The position numbers and the translations under genes are program-made. A stretch of DNA of 48,838 nt from Nemertoderma westbladi (taxonomy: Eukaryota; Xenacoelomorpha; Nemertodermatida; Nemertodermatidae): the NCBI GenBank assembly GCA_032718475.1, contig JAUCBJ010005938.1:1-48838 (forward strand), written 5' to 3'. The notes beneath the pieces are model-generated. The model saw only the letters and a list, made by a program, of their open reading frames with translations. It was not told the DNA's origin and ran no database searches. Below are positions 32,501 through 41,066 of the stretch, one piece after another. Position 1 is the stretch's first letter. Each line of letters starts with the position of its first letter.

Positions 32501-35500
32501 CTACTTCTCTGGCAACCAACTCATGGAAAGCGTAGTCGTGGACGACCGGCTATAACATATATAGATCAACTTGAAAGGGATACCGGTACTGAACTTGGGA
32601 GAAACGAAATTGCGACAACTATGGAGAATCGGGAAGACTGGAAGGATCTCATTTCCACACAACTTTGTAGCAGAAATGATTATTGTGGATCCGGATGGAG
32701 GTTATACGATGGCTTATATTGGAAACAAATTAACTATCTATTAGGAAAAGGGCGCGACAATAATACGGGACAAGAAATAAAGACTTTAAGAAAACAATTA
32801 AGGAGAGAGTGGGGGGGGGGGGGGGGGGCACGTTATTTTAACCAAAACAATAAACTAAACACAATAGAACAGGTTGCAGTTGTATTTGTGAGAGTCTTCT
32901 GTTATTTGCGTCCAATTTCCCCTGGAGAGGGATTAATTTTTATTGCGTTCAGTTTCCCCCCTATCCGCAATTAATATATTATATTAAGATAATGATATAC
33001 AATGCAAGGCAATATTGGTAGCATTTACAATGCCCTGTACTTGACAGATAGCTAGAAACCCACTCTGGCTGGAGTGAAGATATATCTCGGCATTTAAATT
33101 ATTCAGTACATTAGATAGTATTTAATAATAAAATGTATAATGATTTAGTAGAAAAGATAATGTGATCATCATCATCTACTGAGTAACCCACTCAACCGCT
33201 TCTGTACCAGATGACCTTTACGATTACTAAGGACAATATATACTTCCTTCTAATTGTCCATGATCAAGGAGTATACGGGTGTGGTATGGTATACTGTGGT
33301 TGGTAGTATGATAACTTATTGCCTAAAACCTTGTCCGTGCCAACCAACCAAAATAACGTAACAGTACAGAGGAGGCACCGGTAGTAAATATGAAACCTCA
33401 CAGCACAACCCGAATATTTCTATGCCATGGGGATATTAATATCGGGCATAGTTAACTTTTAAGTAAGGGAATTGCGCAGATATTAAGGTGTAATAAGTGT
33501 GCAACAAGGCCGACTCAAGGCAAAATATTTTTCACAGAAAAGGGAATGGGGGCGATTTACACTTATTAACTTATTAAGACTTCTTTTAATCCTGAACGAA
33601 CGACCCGATAAACATCAATTAACCAACTTCGTCGCTCTGAATATCCCGAATTGCGGGATGAGATATTGTATAATCTGATTGATGCACTAGCCTTGGAGGG
33701 ATAGAACGAGGTTGAATGACTGTCAGCAACTAAATTAGTGTGCCTGAAAGCTAGCAAGGAAGGTGGGCGTGGTGGTACATAGTGACACAGAGCTGTGTGC
33801 TGCGTGTCGCCGGGGGCATCGCTTAGCGTAGATAAAAACCCAAGTGGGAAAGAGCCTTGACAAAATATAGGAAAGGAAGTAACGTGAATCAAATTCACCG
33901 TTGCGGGTTACGTTGTGTTTCGTGGCATTCCGTCCCCTGTAAGTGTCGAGTTTCATTATCGGGATATACATTGTCTATATGGCCGATCCACCAGGGGAAA
34001 ATAACGGGGCTATACTGTCAATGGAAATACGCCTCGTTAATTTAGGAGTACGCCTCACGGAATAATGAAAAGTGACAGTATATCCCTCAATTATTTGTAC
34101 TGTAGCATGCAATGTGTGCAAAATATAAGGTTCAACACAGGCGTATACGCTAACGCTTCCATCGGAGCTGACAGTTACTGCATCAGTAATTATAGGAGAT
34201 ATAGAGACAAGTAAATTTAATAAGAAACAACCCCGGAAAGCCCATCGTAACCTAGAATAACCTACGTGAGAAAAGTGGAATGGGATTTAGAACCATACCA
34301 TGGTACTATATATGTCACTATGTATAGAGTGCGAATAACATACAGGTTGGGGAAGTGAGCACAGTAACATTCGGAGATTTTCTCATGAAATTTCCGGAAA
34401 TCTCCTTGAAAGATTTCGATCTATGAGTGCATGTTGCGCAAAACAGGTTTCAAATATAAATCAGTTTGCCAGTGATCAAACACAGTAGAGAAATTCGTTA
34501 AATTTTATAAAAACAGCTCAAGGTCCAACGATTATCAATTAAAAATTATTTATCTCAATAACAGGATCTAATTATACTTTCATGTTTTCTTGACTCACGC
34601 AGACTTTTTTTTATAAATATTTATTGTTTATATTTTACACGCGCGGCAGGACGCAACGCGTAGTTGTTGACTTTATTCATTGTGTTGATGGTTTTTCAAT
34701 TATCATGTACTCTGTTGTATAACAAACGATTTCTTCTTAGCTCCTGTTTTGGCAAAATGTCTATGTAAAATCGAAATAAAACATTACCCTTTTTTTCCAT
34801 TATTCAAATGGTGAAGAATAGCCACCCTTTATAGCTCGCAGTGCAAAACATAAATACAGCACGGGGAAAATCGCCAAACTATTATTATTATTATACATTA
34901 TGATATAACTGTTTGTCAATTTCTTAATTGTATATTTTTAATCAACTGTCTAACTATTTATTAACTGTGTATTTCCAATTAGTTTTTAGCTTTGAAGGTC
35001 ACTTATTATACACTCGCAATCTTAAGTCTTAAGACACGAACAAGCGCGGTTGATTCAATAACATGAAGCTGGATAGATTAACCATTTTTGTACGATGCTT
35101 AAAGGCAGCAAAACATAAACAAACAGTAGGCCTAGCAACCCATTAACGAAAATTTAATCAACTTTTCCAGGGAAATGGGTTAGGTTGTTCCACTTAGTAG
35201 CTCCGGGGAGGATCAGCAGTTTAACCTGCTCACAGACGGGATATAGGGGGGAGATGTTGTCTGGTGATACAGGAAAGCGGACTCTCTTTACTGCAAGCCG
35301 TCACCTGCTCGAAATAGTTTGCAAGCTGCCACAGTTTGTTGCGTCGCAAACTAAGGAACACATATGCCCTCCCTACCTAGTTAGCCTTGCCATATACTGT
35401 TAATCCTTTCAATAAATACATTGCATACTGGTTGGTGTACAGTAGGTAAAACCATTAAGGTCTAACTAAGGACCGGTGTATTCGGTATTGTAAACACGAA

Positions 35501-38500
35501 AATATATATTGATGTTGATATGATTATGAAGCGCAAATTATGAGAGATAGGTAGTTAACTCCACTGTCTGTGCTTGGAATCCAATGCATGGAACGATATA
35601 GGCTGTATTAATGCCACCATATGTGTATTATTTTGTCATTTTTGCCACTCTGTTTCAGTTTAAATTTTCCCTATCTTTTATTACATTCCAACAAGATATA
35701 TATAGGCCAAATGTAAGGTAAAACCCATGGAACATACTGTACTGTAATCAATCTAGACACGACCTAAAAACGAAACTTGTCCAGAGCATGAAAGAGACGG
35801 TAATGAGTTCAGTTTTAGTTGACTTTGTTGACCAGGGAGTTCCTTCACGGGCCGCTAAGCCCGTTTCTAGTATCAAGATATCGGTACAGTAAACTATGAC
35901 AACAACACACCATTGGCTTGACAATTTAAAATGAGCGAATAAAATGCATACTGAGACCTGAGACCACATATGGGTTCATGTTAAAATAAACCTCAGTCCC
36001 ATCCACGTGACAATTAGCAAATTGTGTCGCCCATGTGAAGAATACCAGGATTTCACTTTTCGGTCGACTTTTTATTGCAATTTTATATATGATGATTTTT
36101 AATTTTTCTTAATTTATCTCTATTAAGTGTTTTAGCGCTTATTTCCGTCTTATAACCTGTATATATACTAATTTGTTTATTGTTTTGGTTAGATTCAGCC
36201 CTTCTGTAACCTGTGTTTTTGGTAAAAACCTGGTACTCTTCACATGGCGGTAACTGCAAAGTGAAATATAACGGCAGAAAGTCTGGTATTCTTCACATGG
36301 GGGTAACTGCAAAGTGAAATATAACGGCAGAAAGTCTGGTATTCTTCACATGGGGGTAACTGCAAAGTGAAATATAACGGCAGAAAGTCTGGTATTCTTC
36401 ACATGGGGGTATCTGCAAAGTGAAATATAACGGCAGAAAGTCTGGTATTCTTCACATGGGTGTAACTGCAAAGTGAAATATAACGGCAGAAAGTCTGGTA
36501 TTCTTCATATGGGCCGTTTATGTGAACATGACATAATGATTAAAACGTTCGAATATTTATACAATCTGTTTCCTGCCTCGAATTACATTAATCTGTAAAA
36601 AATATGGTCTAGGTATATCACTATCATGGTGCCCCATCCGCGAGGTTTTAACATGAAAATAAAAGCTAGAAATATATTGAAATGGTAGAATTTCTATGCC
36701 GCGATCGCGTTTTATAAGATACCACATATTCGGCAATGTAATGGCCTATCTAGCCCCTTGTCTCTGTAATGCTACCGTATCTGTAATGCAATCTGCCCAT
36801 CCCCTCCTCCATCCCAATATGGCCACACGACCTCTATTATCATCTATGACGCCACTCTTCCTCTTCTCCACACAAGTCTTCTGCCCTGTTAACTCCAAGA
36901 CCCCAACGGCCTTCCCTTCAGGAATATTAGTTGTCTTAACCTTTACGACTTTAGGTTTGGTCTTGGTGATTAAGTTAATTAATTTATAATTTTTAATTAA
37001 TTTTGTATAATTTGTACCTCATAACTGAGCCTCGTGCTGCTCGAAGGCCCCACGAACGTGTTGATTCCATACAAACTACCGATAACAAGGCATATCTCAA
37101 AAGCAACGGCAATTCACAAATTAAATAAATTGGTAAATTAACTTCAGAAGTAACGGACGGGACAAAATCATGAACCAAAAAATGAAAATCGAAATTAGTA
37201 GATAACTCGTTTTCTTTCGATAATTTTGCTTATTCAGTACCGGGACCTAATAGGTATAGGCAATGATATTATATTCTATATTTGGGTGTCACGAGCAATC
37301 GCACAAGCCACACCGAAAAGTAGTAATTCCAAGTTGGATTTTGGAAATTGCGTCCCTTCCGTGACACTTATATCCTTATGTCGATTACTTTTTAACGAAC
37401 TTCAATTCTCTAGAGTCTATGTGATGCCAGTGTCACAATGTGTCATGGATGCTTTTTATTTTGGCATTGTCCCTTGTGTGATGTATAAGGAAATGGAAAG
37501 GAGCAAATAACATTTTACACATTATTAGCTTATAACTCCATGTCCTCTATACATCAAATTCCCAAAATCTTTCCGTTTTCCCTTTTTATCCATTTCTTAC
37601 ATGAATGAATACCCTGACATTTCAAGTGAAAGAAATTCTACACAATTATTCCGGAAAGGTGACAGACAGATAAGTGGCAAACGTGTTTATCCAATTTGAA
37701 TGGTGTTAAAGTATGAAGAGTGGAGACGGAAAGCGATATCAATATAGACAAAATTTATCGGTAACAGATAATTTCTTATTACACCACATTATCATAACAC
37801 CACAACAGCATATGTACTTGTCTATTGAACACGAATTAACCGAATTATCCAAGATAAACTTAATGGAATATTGTTATCGGAATCGTTTCAAACAAAATTC
37901 AAACTTGGTTCCCATGGACTTTGTGTACCATTTCTTAGATTAGGCCACTGCCCTGCCCTTTATGAGTAATTAATACCATTTTAATGGGAAATCTAGGGGG
38001 AACGTGCTGCTATACTTATAGAAAAGCTGAAAGATGGGTAATTCACGGAAGGGTGGCAACGCGCTACCAATAATAAAATATCATTTATTGATTATATTAT
38101 TTATGTAAAAAAAAGTTAAAATTTGTATCCTTCAGATGGTGTACGTACGGACAATTCCGACTCCGACAATTCCGACTCGGATAATTCCGACTCGGACAAT
38201 TCCGACCCGGATAATTCCGACCCGGATAATTCCGACTCGGACAATTCCAACCCATTCAGAGATCGAAGGAAACGTTCATGGGTCGGAATTAATTGGCCGG
38301 GTCGGAATTGTCCGGTTCCAGCATAGGACAATTCCGACCCAAATAATTAAAAAAAAAATAATAATAAATAATAATTTTATTTAAAATACATTTTTTTATT
38401 ATTCACATAAGATTGCAGTATCCATGGATACACTTCGTGTATAAGATAACCGGAACCCACACTCTACCATTGATTATCGTTTGGTGTAATGTGAACGAAA

Positions 38501-40351
38501 TATTAAGTCTAATAAACTATCCAATTCAGAAACGGCCGCTGCTCGACTATATTGGAAGAATTAACGACGTCTCTAATATTATAAGCCAAATTTGCAATGC
38601 AAATGATAATTGTTTGCCGCACCTTTAAGCTAAATATATTTATATGTTGTGAAGTTTTTCGAGAGCGTTGACCTTCCAACGCCATACCCCGGAATAAATA
38701 CCTATAGTAAACATAAACTTCCATTAACATTGGCAAACCTTCGACCATAATTACCTTAATATTAATTATTATTATCCAAAATATCAACCCTTATCACTAT
38801 AGTTACCAACCTAGCAGTCTCTTTCCATTCCAGTTCCCCTTCGTCCCCAGTATACTTAAGTTCGTCCATTTCGCAGAAGACTTCATGAGGCTTATGGTCT
38901 TCGTCATCCTAAAGAAATATTAATATTATTAATAATAATAATCATTAATAATTATAAGCATATCGGTTTAATATCGGAATTCCTTCACAAATAAATATAT
39001 TTAGCTTAATAATTAATCCACAGCAACTTGCGATTATACCAAACTCAGCACGGGGTAGGGGCAGTCATTTTCATTTATTAGAATTACAACAAACAAATAT
39101 TTATATATGAAACAAACCCAAAATTATTCCTTAAATTAATAGACCGGGTGTTATACACCAGTATTAAAGAAACAAATTTGATTTTAAGTGTTGGGGCGGC
39201 AGCTGACTGGTATTTATAGAAACGATACCAATCAATATCTTAATCTATTACCGGTAGTTATATATTTATAAATAAAGTAGCAATAGTAATTTCATTAATG
39301 TTAGTATAGGTCACATAAAAACAGGGTTCAGTGGACATGAAGTTACGTTGTAGTAAGTTATGTGCCCATATCAATGGAGTAACCATATTTAGAGCTAATA
39401 TTAGGTAAGACCAAAAGTGATTAAGAATAATTAATTAATAATTTATGACGTATATTGTGGCCAACAGGCCTGTATTTAACGTCTAAATGTTTAAACACCA
39501 AAATGACAGTTACAGTAAAAGGCGTATGTATGTATGTCATGAAACTTGATGTAACATGAAGTATGTTACAACATGTACAAACACCAGTATAGTACGGTAT
39601 ATATCTAGGGACATTTTACAGTTAAATCCGAATCGAATGACATTGTCCCGTAGGTCGACCCTCGACCCATCCCACTCCCGCCAACATCACAATCCCATCG
39701 TAACATACAAAGGGTCGACCCGCGACCCATCCCACTCCCGCCACCATCACAATCACAATCCCATCGGAACTTACAAAGGGTCGACCCGCGACCCATCCCA
39801 CTCCCGCCACCATCACAATCCCATAGTAACATACAAAGGGTCGACCCGCGACCCATCCCACTCCCGCCACCATCACAATCCCATCGGAACTTACAAAGGG
39901 TCGACCCTCGACCCATCCCACTCCCGCCACCATCACAATCCCATCGTAACTTACAAAGGGTCGACCCGCGACCCATCCCACTCCCGCCGCCATCACAATC
40001 CCATCGTAACATACAAAACAAAGGGTCGACCCGCGACCCATCCCACTCCCGCCACCATCACAATCCCATCGGAACTTACAAAGGGTCGATACTCGACCCT
40101 TCCCACTCCCGCCGCCATCACAATCCCATCGTAACATACAAAGGGTCGACCCGCGACCATCCCACTCCCGCCACCATCACAATTCCATCGGAACTTACAA
40201 AGCCAGAAATTATTGTTTTCATCATGACACCGTCGTCATCAACGTCCTCATCCATAACCATCGAGCGATACGATCTGTTCTGGAATAAACCCAACATCCC
40301 CGGCCCATTATCGCTCCCCTCAGCTGACTGATTCAATACGCTCAACATCAT
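8839..40351 (-). CDS. SLC4A7/8/10-like: SLC4-family Na+-coupled bicarbonate transporter (NBCn/NDCBE-like), six-exon gene model
   Basis: Model: join of 40351-40199, 38908-38811, 32172-32007, 29371-29226, 26330-26247 and 11518-8839 on the minus strand, 1108 residues. Members of this family carry Na+ and HCO3-/CO3-- (some exchanging Cl-) across the plasma membrane to set intracellular pH. Seen: the conserved cytosolic block [20 protein letters not shown], the [10 protein letters not shown] motif rebuilt across the exon 4/5 junction, [51 protein letters not shown] and [10 protein letters not shown]. Clade: the post-TM5 motif KLLH resembles KLIH of NDCBE/NBCn rather than the KMIK of NBCe1, and the tail motif [13 protein letters not shown] matches the NBCn/NDCBE tail. 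The C-terminus DSLL fits a class I PDZ ligand. Length is normal for the family. I cannot say which vertebrate paralogue it is closest to; an invertebrate gene may be co-orthologous to all three. Exon 1 is the least certain part. Confidence 0.9.
11519..13927 (-). other. Start-distal part of intron 5, unique-looking AT-rich sequence
   Basis: No exon with fitting splice phase was recognised between the satellite and exon 6. The stretch at about 11735-11800 resembles the inside of the foldback at 45.7 kb (ATAGCTGAGATATG, then GTTTTTGTATCT and GAAGCTATTT). The short + strand frame at 13297-13509 shows no known motif. Confidence 0.5.
13928..23010. repeat. 53-bp satellite array, about 171 copies, inside intron 5
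   Basis: The monomer starts TTTTATATTAAAGTTACTCA, continues CTTACTAGAACTGTAGGGGC and ends TAAATTACTTCAG (53 bases). It repeats head to tail without spacers for 9083 bases, with most copies identical or differing at one to three sites. Variants include GAGCTG for GAACTG, TTGATATT and TTATATATT for TTTATATT, TTTACAATAAAG, GTAGAGGC, GGGCTAGATT, and TACTATAGAACTG (+2 bases). There are also rare partial units: 8-9-bp duplications near 19260 and 19374 and 4-bp deletions near 20487 and 20537. Every frame has stops, so it is noncoding. It is transcribed as intron if the gene is expressed. Confidence 0.98.
23011..23178. other. Short spacer between two tandem arrays
   Basis: About 170 bases of AT-rich unique sequence separate the 53-bp satellite from the next minisatellite. 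Confidence 0.6.
23179..24182. repeat. CTCAAGTGACATTCA minisatellite (23-26-bp units, ~256-bp higher-order repeat)
   Basis: Units such as CAAGTGACATTCAAGAACAA, CAAGTGGCATTCAATAACAG and CAAGTGATATTCATGAACAC alternate. A block of about ten units recurs with a 256-bp period (for example 23593 and 23849) and in a shorter 178-bp form (23415 to 23593). Open frames through it are repeat artefacts ([13 protein letters not shown] peptides). It lies in intron 5. Confidence 0.93.
24183..26246 (-). other. Intron 5, exon-proximal part
   Basis: Holds a poly(G) tract (24681-24697), an inverted dispersed core motif (CTAACCAAAACAATAAAA at about 24757) and a 14-bp palindrome at 25392. Otherwise no gene was recognised. 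The first about 2 kb beyond exon 5 is otherwise unique-looking. Confidence 0.5.
25392..25405. promoter_or_regulatory. Perfect NRF-1-type palindrome in intron 5
   Basis: TTGCGCATGCGCAA is a perfect 14-bp palindrome containing the TGCGCATGCGCA consensus of NRF-1/erect-wing factors, with a TGACTCA (AP-1) 7 bases further on. It is the only such site noticed. Function is inferred from the motif only. Confidence 0.4.
26247..26330 (-). CDS. SLC4A7/8/10-like: SLC4-like gene, exon 5 (residues 189-215 plus split codon 216)
   Basis: 84 bases between acceptor TTTTATCAG and a perfect donor GTGAGT, phase 2 to phase 2. The first base completes an arginine codon with exon 4 and gives [11 protein letters not shown], the counterpart of IVRSFADIGKK in vertebrate NBCs. 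The rest ([20 protein letters not shown]) is a low-conservation linker. Because it is symmetrical and a multiple of three, skipping it would keep the frame, so it could be a cassette exon (inference). Confidence 0.9.
26415..27290. mobile_element. Foldback element with GGACAATTCGTACCC ends, disrupted by a nested MITE
   Basis: The left end (26415-26482) holds GGACAATTCGTACCCGG, then GATGGGTACGAAATGTCCGG. The right end (27194-27290) holds the inverted set with one more copy. Inner parts also mirror each other: TTCTAGAACACATTTTTT at about 26580 against TTGTTCTAGAAAAAAAACC at about 27163. The 516-bp MITE sits between them. It lies in intron 4, about 85 bases upstream of the exon 5 acceptor. Confidence 0.7.
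26634..27149. mobile_element. PIF/Harbinger-like MITE, nested
   Basis: 516 bp with terminal inverted repeats of about 90 bp beginning GGCCCCCCTCACACGGAGC at the left and ending in its complement at the right. It is flanked by TTA on both sides (26631-26633 and 27150-27152). A 3-bp TWA duplication with a G/C-rich start is typical of PIF/Harbinger. The interior is built from many copies of GCAACTTGTTTC and GTTGCTGGACCCCCTCACAC in both orientations. There is no transposase, so it is non-autonomous. Confidence 0.8.
27291..29225 (-). other. Intron 4, remainder
   Basis: At about 27590-27830 a degenerate repeat of AGATAAAGCGCAA(A/C)CAATGT occurs four to six times with irregular spacing. The minus-strand frame 29209-28910 is hydrophobic but has no recognised motif and lies within intron. 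Nothing else was seen. Confidence 0.5.
29226..29371 (-). CDS. SLC4A7/8/10-like: SLC4-like gene, exon 4 (residues 140-187 plus split codon 188)
   Basis: 146 bases from acceptor CTAATATTAG to donor AG/GTAAGG. It encodes [19 protein letters not shown], then [15 protein letters not shown] and a histidine/glycine-rich end. This matches the vertebrate segment that ends in the HHHQN(E/Q)KK motif. Phase 0 in and phase 2 out, fitting exons 3 and 5. A GA/G-rich tract (C/T-rich on the sense strand) lies about 160 bases upstream of the acceptor. Confidence 0.92.
29372..32006 (-). other. Intron 3, with G-tracts and a palindrome
   Basis: Holds poly(G)/GA-rich tracts at 29537-29600, 30443-30454 and 30492-30506. 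A 26-bp hairpin at 29971-29996 has arms CCCCATCAACAC and GTGTTGATGGGG. There is an inverted dispersed core motif at about 31456 and the element described at 31530. No further exon was recognised. Confidence 0.55.
31530..31699 (+). mobile_element. Partial family X element
   Basis: Contains TATAGCGCTTATTTCTGTCT, the core CGTTTATTGTTTTGGTTAG, GTGAAAACCTGGTATTCTT, the module GCAAAGTGAAATATAACAGC and the terminal CTGGTATTCTTCACATGGGC. The left terminal repeat was not found. It lies in intron 3, about 300 bases from exon 3. Confidence 0.65.
32007..32172 (-). CDS. SLC4A7/8/10-like: SLC4-like gene, exon 3 (residues 85-139, signature cytosolic block)
   Basis: 166 bases between acceptor TTTTTAG and donor GTAATA, ending in phase 0. 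It encodes [32 protein letters not shown] and then [15 protein letters not shown], the most conserved stretch of the SLC4 cytosolic domain (band-3 cytoplasmic family). The open frame runs on into intron at both ends; only the part between splice sites is SLC4. A truncated LINE fragment lies antisense only about 70 bases upstream of the acceptor. Confidence 0.96.
32244..32657 (+). mobile_element. LINE family 2 fragment, antisense in intron 2
   Basis: Reads [68 protein letters not shown] and [12 protein letters not shown], the C-terminal part of a non-LTR reverse transcriptase. It is nearly identical to 48345-48748 at DNA level. Cut at both ends: it starts at AAGTTCTTATGAGCC and loses similarity after CTCATTTCCAC. 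Runs opposite to the host gene and starts about 70 bases from the exon 3 acceptor. Confidence 0.93.
32658..36028 (-). other. Intron 2, middle part
   Basis: Holds a poly(G) tract (32811-32828) followed by an inverted dispersed core motif (TAACCAAAACAATAAAC at about 32840). At about 33570-33690 a + strand stretch reads [17 protein letters not shown] then [10 protein letters not shown] between stops and looks like a decayed protein fragment, probably from a mobile element; family not recognised. Otherwise nothing was identified. Confidence 0.45.
36029..36514. mobile_element. Family X inverted-repeat element with amplified right end
   Basis: Left terminus GCCCATGTGAAGAATACCAG and right terminus CTGGTATTCTTCATATGGGC are inverted copies (19 of 20 bases). 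Interior: GTTTTAGCGCTTATTTCCGT, the core TTTATTGTTTTGGTTAGATT, then five tandem 53-bp units (from 36232, 36285, 36338, 36391 and 36444). Each unit carries a copy of the right terminal sequence followed by GTAACTGCAAAGTGAAATAT. No ORF. No clear target duplication was found. Confidence 0.75.
36515..38149 (-). other. Intron 2, part downstream of the family X element
   Basis: At 36960-36740 the minus strand has a continuous frame with protein-like composition ([38 protein letters not shown], then a stop and further open sequence). The + strand is open too (36696-36989). I do not recognise either; a decayed mobile-element ORF is the likeliest explanation. Nothing else was seen. Confidence 0.4.
38150..38254. 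repeat. 15-bp minisatellite GACAATTCCGACTCG, seven copies, with an inverted partner
   Basis: Seven 15-bp units read GA(C/T)AATTCCGAC(T/C)C(G/C). At 38280-38339 inverted and direct copies follow (GGGTCGGAATTAATTGGCCG, GGTCGGAATTGTCCGG, GGACAATTCCGACCC), so the whole could fold back. The word resembles the GGACAATTCGTACCC ends of the element at 26.4-27.3 kb. The (SDNSD)n reading frame is a by-product of the 15-bp period. Confidence 0.85.
38811..38908 (-). CDS. SLC4A7/8/10-like: SLC4-like gene, exon 2 (residues 52-83 plus split codon 84)
   Basis: 98 bases: 32 codons plus two bases AG. The acceptor is a T-rich tract ending TTTAG. The donor is GTTGGT, weaker than consensus. The reading is [17 protein letters not shown], then a glycine/acidic stretch, then ELEWKETA. 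That matches the HELFTELDEL...WKETAR segment that precedes the signature FEEDVE block in NBC proteins. The trailing AG joins the leading G of exon 3 to give the expected arginine before WIKFEED. The exon is too short to stand out as an open frame and was found by homology and splice phase. Confidence 0.88.
38909..39645 (-). other. Intron 1, exon 2-proximal part
   Basis: AT-rich. No feature was recognised apart from the T-rich acceptor tract next to exon 2. Confidence 0.5.
39650..40200. repeat. 60-bp minisatellite abutting and overlapping the exon 1 donor
   Basis: About nine units of GGGTCGACCCGCGACCCATC, CCACTCCCGCCACCATCACA and ATCCCATCGKAACWTACAAA (60 bases; a few with 5-6-base insertions). 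The period keeps several frames open on both strands (for example [15 protein letters not shown]), which is not evidence of coding. On the gene's sense strand each unit carries TTTGTAAGT or TTTGTATGT. The last copy provides the donor of exon 1. Confidence 0.95.
40199..40351 (-). CDS. SLC4A7/8/10-like: SLC4-like gene, probable first coding exon (residues 1-51)
   Basis: Opens with tandem ATG codons at 40351, with an in-frame TAG about 9 bases upstream. It runs 51 codons to a consensus donor (TTT then GTAAGT) in phase 0, which matches the phase 0 start of exon 2. Spliced, the residues TIISGF then [11 protein letters not shown] align without a gap to the FILGEEDD...LFTELDEL region of vertebrate NBCs. 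The exon is acidic near its end (DEDVDDDG) and lacks the long basic HRHRR-type N-terminus of some isoforms, so it resembles the short-start isoforms. An alternative first exon further upstream is possible. No transcript evidence is available. Confidence 0.6.
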
Positions 40352-41066
40352 ATTTAACTACATATATTATACACACAATCTGAAAATTTAATTTTGAAGA
40401 GGAACGTTTGAGGGTCTTCTACCACAAGCAACTCGCTCGCGACTTCGCTGTAAATCGTCCTCTCATATCGCAGTTTCGTAATATATTTAATAGCAGACGC
40501 AAAAAGTACTTTCAACTAATAAAAAATAATAGTTTACTTCACCGTATTTGTATAGGGTTGTATGGTAACTAAAAAGTACTCAAAAATGCAAACGTTTTTA
40601 AACAATGCAGCGAACTCTGACTGGAACAAACAGCACAATGTATGTGACACACATTTCATGCAGATTATAGCAGAAGTAGCAGAACAATTTGCTAACTTTG
40701 CGCAGTCAACAGGTCAACATTCATTGACTCTATAAATATTTGTATAATTTATCAAACAACATATTTCGGATACTCGTCTGTCGTCTCGTTACCGCCGAAT
40801 CACTAATACTTCAACTGAACAATGTCGTTTAAGAAGTTGGACAAACAAGATTGTAAACGCCCAGTTTCCAGTTTATAGCATACAAAGTCGGCATTATACA
40901 ATACCGATCGATATCTCTTAAAGTCTGCCGCGTTTTTGCATGAAATGTGTTTCACCTTATACCTCAATATTCAGATATTTGTAGATGAATGTTAAAATCA
41001 ACAAGATAGATGAAGAAAAGATGAGAAAATCATCTTCAATATAGCGGCAGTTCGTAGACAGGCAGA
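40352..41066. other. 5' flank of coding exon 1
   Basis: On the minus strand this should contain 5' UTR or intron of the SLC4-like gene. No TATA box or clear acceptor with supporting context was identified. Confidence 0.4.

Noticed and set aside
36696-36989. Plus-strand 97-residue protein
   Set aside because: No recognised motif, and the opposite strand looks at least as protein-like; probably a decayed element.
38116-38384. SDNSD or ELSES repeat proteins
   Set aside because: The 15-bp repeat gives open frames on both strands; it is intronic.
39556-40137. Histidine/serine-rich or glycine-rich repeat protein
   Set aside because: The 60-bp period keeps several frames open on both strands. The array is intronic, and no start, conservation or splice support is visible.
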